NCBI GenBank assembly: GCA_002455425.1
Contig: DKKT01000038.1
Span: 1 to 34,369 of the forward strand
From: Chthonomonas sp. UBA6659
GTDB lineage: Bacteria > Armatimonadota > Fimbriimonadia > Fimbriimonadales > Fimbriimonadaceae
Reading direction: 5' to 3'
Length of the DNA: 34,369 bases
A program made the position numbers and the translations under genes. The notes below the pieces were generated by a model, which was not told the DNA's origin, did no database searches, and saw only the letters and a list, made by a program, of their open reading frames with translations. Each line of letters opens with the position of its first letter. Within the stretch, counting starts at the first letter, position 1. This document shows, piece by piece, positions 32,097 to 34,369 of this stretch.

Positions 32097-32618
32097 ATGC
32101 CCGCCACGCTGACGCTGGTTCGCGGGTCCGTTACGGACCAAGCCGTTGATGCGATCGTCAACGCCGCCAACACGCGCATGCGTGGGGGAGGCGGGATCGA
32201 CGGTCGGATCCACCAGTTGGCGGGTCCGAGGATGCTGGAGGAACTTCGTCGTGTCGCCGGTCAGGGGGCTGAGGTCGGTGAAGCCGTCGTGACGAGGGGT
32301 TACGATCTGCCTCAGCCGATCGTGATTCACGTGGCGGGGCCGATCTGGCGCGGGGGTCATGAGGGCGAAGCGGAGGCTCTGGCGGGTGCGTATCGCAACG
32401 CGCTCCTCGCCGCCGAGTCGGAGCGGTGTGTCTCGGTCGCGTTCTGCTCGATCTCCACCGGGGCGTTCGGCTATCCCCTTGCCCTGGCGGCTCCCTTGGC
32501 GGTTGCCACGCTCACAGACACGGGCGCGAATCTCGTTCACGTGGAGCGGATCGTGCTCGCGATGTTCGGCCGCGAGGAGTACGACGCCTTCCACGCTGGC
32601 CTCTGTTTCGGTGCCTGA
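32097..32618 (+). CDS. Macro domain protein (ADP-ribose-binding hydrolase)
   Basis: A 173-residue single macro domain. Motifs: AIVNAAN (ADP-ribose pocket), GGGGIDGRIHQLAG (catalytic loop), GEAVVTRGYDLP, VIHVAGPIW and ISTGAFGYPL (phosphate loop). It matches MacroD/YmdB-type proteins, which remove O-acetyl from O-acetyl-ADP-ribose or mono-ADP-ribose from proteins. It is cytoplasmic. ATG 32097 is preferred over the upstream start because MPATLTLVRGSVTD matches the family N-terminus. It has no obvious partner; a toxin-antitoxin (DarTG-like) pairing is not supported, as no DarT is adjacent. Confidence 0.93.
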   Translation: MPATLTLVRGSVTDQAVDAIVNAANTRMRGGGGIDGRIHQLAGPRMLEELRRVAGQGAEVGEAVVTRGYDLPQPIVIHVAGPIWRGGHEGEAEALAGAYRNALLAAESERCVSVAFCSISTGAFGYPLALAAPLAVATLTDTGANLVHVERIVLAMFGREEYDAFHAGLCFGA

Positions 32619-32869
32619 GCGCCGCGGGTTGCGACGACTTGTTGCCTTCGTCGTGAGGTTGGGCCAGGGCTTCGCGGGTACGCATGAGGCGACGAGAGTT
32701 CTGCGGACCACGTTCTCGTGCCTCTTGGAATCGGCGCTTGTCCGATCTCCATGGCGTCGCTTCGATGAAGAGCGCGCCCGCCCCACTCAATCGCCGCGAT
32801 TCGCCGATTCGAAATTGACTTAGATGGCGATCCACGGCGTCTTTGGCCGGAAGGTATCATGGAGGGCCC

Positions 32870-33277
32870 GTGAGCGACGCATCTGAAGCTCTCGCTAATG
32901 GTCATCACGCTCGTGATGAAGGCAACCTCCCCCTGGCCCGCGATCATTATGCTGAGGCTGCTAAGCGTTATCGTGAGCAGCATGATATGCTCGCCTATGC
33001 CCATAGCATTCGCCACATGGCAGATATCTATCAGCAAGAGGGCAACGTAGTGGACGCGAAGCCTTTGTACGAAGAGGCTCTTGAATTGTATCGAAGCAAT
33101 CTCAACACCAAGCTCCTCGACCTTGCGAACACGATCCGGCCCTACGCGATCCTCATCGAACAAGAGGGGAATCTTGACCTGGCAAGGGCGCTCTGGAAGG
33201 AAGCCAGGACTCTCTACGGCTCACTTCGACTGGACGTTGGCGTTTCCGAGTGTGACGCCCACCTGTCGAGGCTTTAG
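32870..33277 (+). CDS. TPR-repeat protein
   Basis: A 135-residue protein of three tetratricopeptide repeats: ANGHHARDEGNLPLARDHYAE, HMADIYQQEGNVVDAKPLYEEA and YAILIEQEGNLDLARALWKEA, each with the A/G-x-x-x-x-E-G-N-x-x-x-A signature. It likely binds another protein in the cytoplasm. GTG 32870 follows GGAGGG closely and gives MSDASEAL; the longer frame from 32843 lacks support. Its codons look slightly more AT-rich than the genes before it. Confidence 0.8.
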   Translation: MSDASEALANGHHARDEGNLPLARDHYAEAAKRYREQHDMLAYAHSIRHMADIYQQEGNVVDAKPLYEEALELYRSNLNTKLLDLANTIRPYAILIEQEGNLDLARALWKEARTLYGSLRLDVGVSECDAHLSRL

Positions 33278-33590
33278 TGGTGGAGATGACGCCCACATCA
33301 AGGTTCTTCTGCGCTTCAGTCAGGTCCGGATTCATGGAGAACCAGGTTCAGAGCCTGATCTCGGCAATTGGCTGCAAGGGTACTGGTCTGCCCCCTCCGA
33401 GATGCACTTCCTGCCGGAAGTCTCGCGCGTGCGAGGTCTGCAATGCCTGTGCCTCAACCGCAAGACGCTAGACGTGCTCCACAAAGGGAAAGACCATCGC
33501 CGTGAACCTTGAGTTCGGCTCAACTTTCGGCAAGAATCACGGCGCAAGAGTCCGTCGCGAGTCGCGTGAGTCGAGCCTTAACAGGGATAC
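33278..33590. other. Intergenic region, no confident gene
   Basis: Between the TPR gene (+) and the lipoprotein (-). A frame on the + strand reads IKVLLRFSQVRIHGEPGSEP and GNWLQGYW, and could be the tail of a lost gene, but it has no start, ribosome site or known motif. No terminator stands out. Confidence 0.4.
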
Positions 33591-34109
33591 TTAATCCCCT
33601 CGCCGGATACGCGGATTCCCGAATCGCGTGTCCAGTATCACCCACAGAATAGCCCCAGGTGTGCGCGGCAACTCTTCGTACATCACCGTAAAACCGCTGG
33701 CATCTCGGGTTACCTGACACACTACAGGCAGTCGCAGAAGACCTTGCTTGTGAAGAAACTCTGTCGCACTTTCCCAGGCCCTTGCGTTGACCTCGGACAT
33801 CTGGCTACTTGGATGCGAGCCCAGTGTAACAACTTTTGGCTTCGATGACTGTGAGCCAACCGTAGCGCGTATTGCCCAAGAAGGTTCTCCGTGGTCTGAT
33901 ACGGGGCGCACCTCAAGTGTTCTAATGTCGTATCCTTGAAAGTAAATTTGAAAGACAAATGGCCCACTTGCAGTCAACTCTCCGGCGATTGCCTTGACAG
34001 CTTCAACTGTCATGTCGCTCCTTTCCTTTCTTGAATCCATAGTAACGCGTGGCATGCCGCACGAGCATGCTGAAAGGGCAATTAGTACCAAGAAAGGGTT
34101 CCTCTTCAT
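33591..34109 (-). CDS. Small lipoprotein of unknown function
   Basis: A 172-residue protein with a lipoprotein signal (MKRNPFLVLIALSAC, lipidated Cys15, directly followed by SCGMPR). The mature part mixes beta strands (FVFQIYFQGYDIRTLEVRPV, WAIRATVGS) with a helix (ARAWESATEFLHKQGLL) and ends RRGD. No family is recognised. The open frame extends upstream to 34208, but the signal peptide places the start at ATG 34109; the ribosome site is weak. GC is lower than in most of the window (about 52% in a sampled line). Confidence 0.65.
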   Translation of the reverse strand: MKRNPFLVLIALSACSCGMPRVTMDSRKERSDMTVEAVKAIAGELTASGPFVFQIYFQGYDIRTLEVRPVSDHGEPSWAIRATVGSQSSKPKVVTLGSHPSSQMSEVNARAWESATEFLHKQGLLRLPVVCQVTRDASGFTVMYEELPRTPGAILWVILDTRFGNPRIRRGD

Positions 34110-34324
34110 GGGCAGTAACGACACACTTCCGGAGGACTTGAGTACGCAAGGGATAGGCTTGCTCACGGCTCCACCGCAGTCCCCTCTCTCGAAGAGGCCG
34201 AGGTCCATGATCAGATTCTACAACGAAAAGAGGGCACTGAGTGCCGGAACGGGCGACTTTCCGTTCTTGGTCACAAAACCGCTTAGGAACCAACCGTAGG
34301 AACCAATATATGTGCAGTTGAACC

Positions 34325-34369
34325 TGGTGGAGATGATGGGATTCGAACCCACGACCTCTGCAGTGCGAT
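34325..34369 (-). tRNA. tRNA-Ala (CGC), truncated by the window edge
   Basis: The 3' part of a tRNA gene with encoded CCA (34325-34327) and discriminator A73. The acceptor strand includes U70, consistent with the G3-U70 identity pair of alanine tRNA. The T-arm is GTGGG-TTCGAAT-CCCAT, the variable loop AGGTC. The anticodon loop reads A-T-CGC-A-C, so anticodon CGC (34367-34365). The 5' half lies outside the window. Confidence 0.9.

Noticed and set aside
32097..32618. Macro domain gene as part of a DarTG toxin-antitoxin pair
   Set aside because: No DarT-like ADP-ribosyltransferase is adjacent, and the protein is a bare macro domain closer to the YmdB type.
33081..33512. 143-codon open frame after the TPR gene
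   Set aside because: Its first half is an off-frame shadow of the TPR gene, and the rest has no start or motif.

Overview
The window looks like a piece of a GC-rich (about 60-65% in most genes) diderm bacterial chromosome. An outer-membrane beta-barrel protein, lipoproteins and many Sec-signal proteins point to an outer membrane. The mix of genes (a DUF6266-like protein, an HTH-TM-TPR protein, PKD-domain surface proteins, a PorV/FadL-like barrel) fits poorly studied phyla such as Armatimonadota (Fimbriimonadia-like). That placement is an inference with low confidence, because no rRNA or marker gene is present.

Left end (1-5460): a complete-looking type II-C CRISPR-Cas9 locus. It has a 12-repeat array read on the + strand, then cas2, cas1 and cas9 on the - strand (cas9-cas1-cas2 operon order, no csn2 or cas4). 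A clear tracrRNA gene is divergent from cas9, with a degenerate anti-repeat, hairpins and an intrinsic terminator. One TATAAT-like element lies between tracrRNA and cas9 and can serve both directions. At the left edge a perfect inverted copy of the repeat faces the first direct repeat.

5.5-10.5 kb: accessory DNA. It holds a DUF6266-like protein preceded by 11-bp tandem repeats, a small membrane protein, a strong GC-rich palindrome, and a visibly lower-GC block (about 7.05-10.5 kb) with a secreted alpha/beta hydrolase, a small secreted protein, and an HTH-TM-TPR protein split by a frameshift.

11.1-23.2 kb: a more core-like region. It contains a lipoprotein, yajQ and queG (- strand), a PAS-GGDEF diguanylate cyclase, a Cof-type HAD phosphatase, then a compact + strand run of a secreted Ig-like protein, an outer-membrane barrel, a pseudocaspase and an HhH-like protein. 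These are followed by pdxH (-) and a two-gene sulfur module: a YgaP-like rhodanese and a CstB-like persulfide dioxygenase with two rhodanese domains.

23.2-34.4 kb: a large secreted PKD-domain protein, an orphan carbohydrate ABC permease with an unusual ~240-residue insertion, and a frameshifted spondin-like pseudogene (all -). Then come small + strand accessory genes (membrane protein, DUF4287/DUF5655, WapI-like immunity, DUF4166 plus membrane partner, macro domain, TPR), a lipoprotein (-), and a tRNA-Ala(CGC) cut by the right edge.

The most notable system is the CRISPR-Cas9 locus: nuclease, adaptation genes, tracrRNA and array can all be read from the sequence. Secondary points of interest are the barrel/pseudocaspase cluster and the CstB-like sulfur module.
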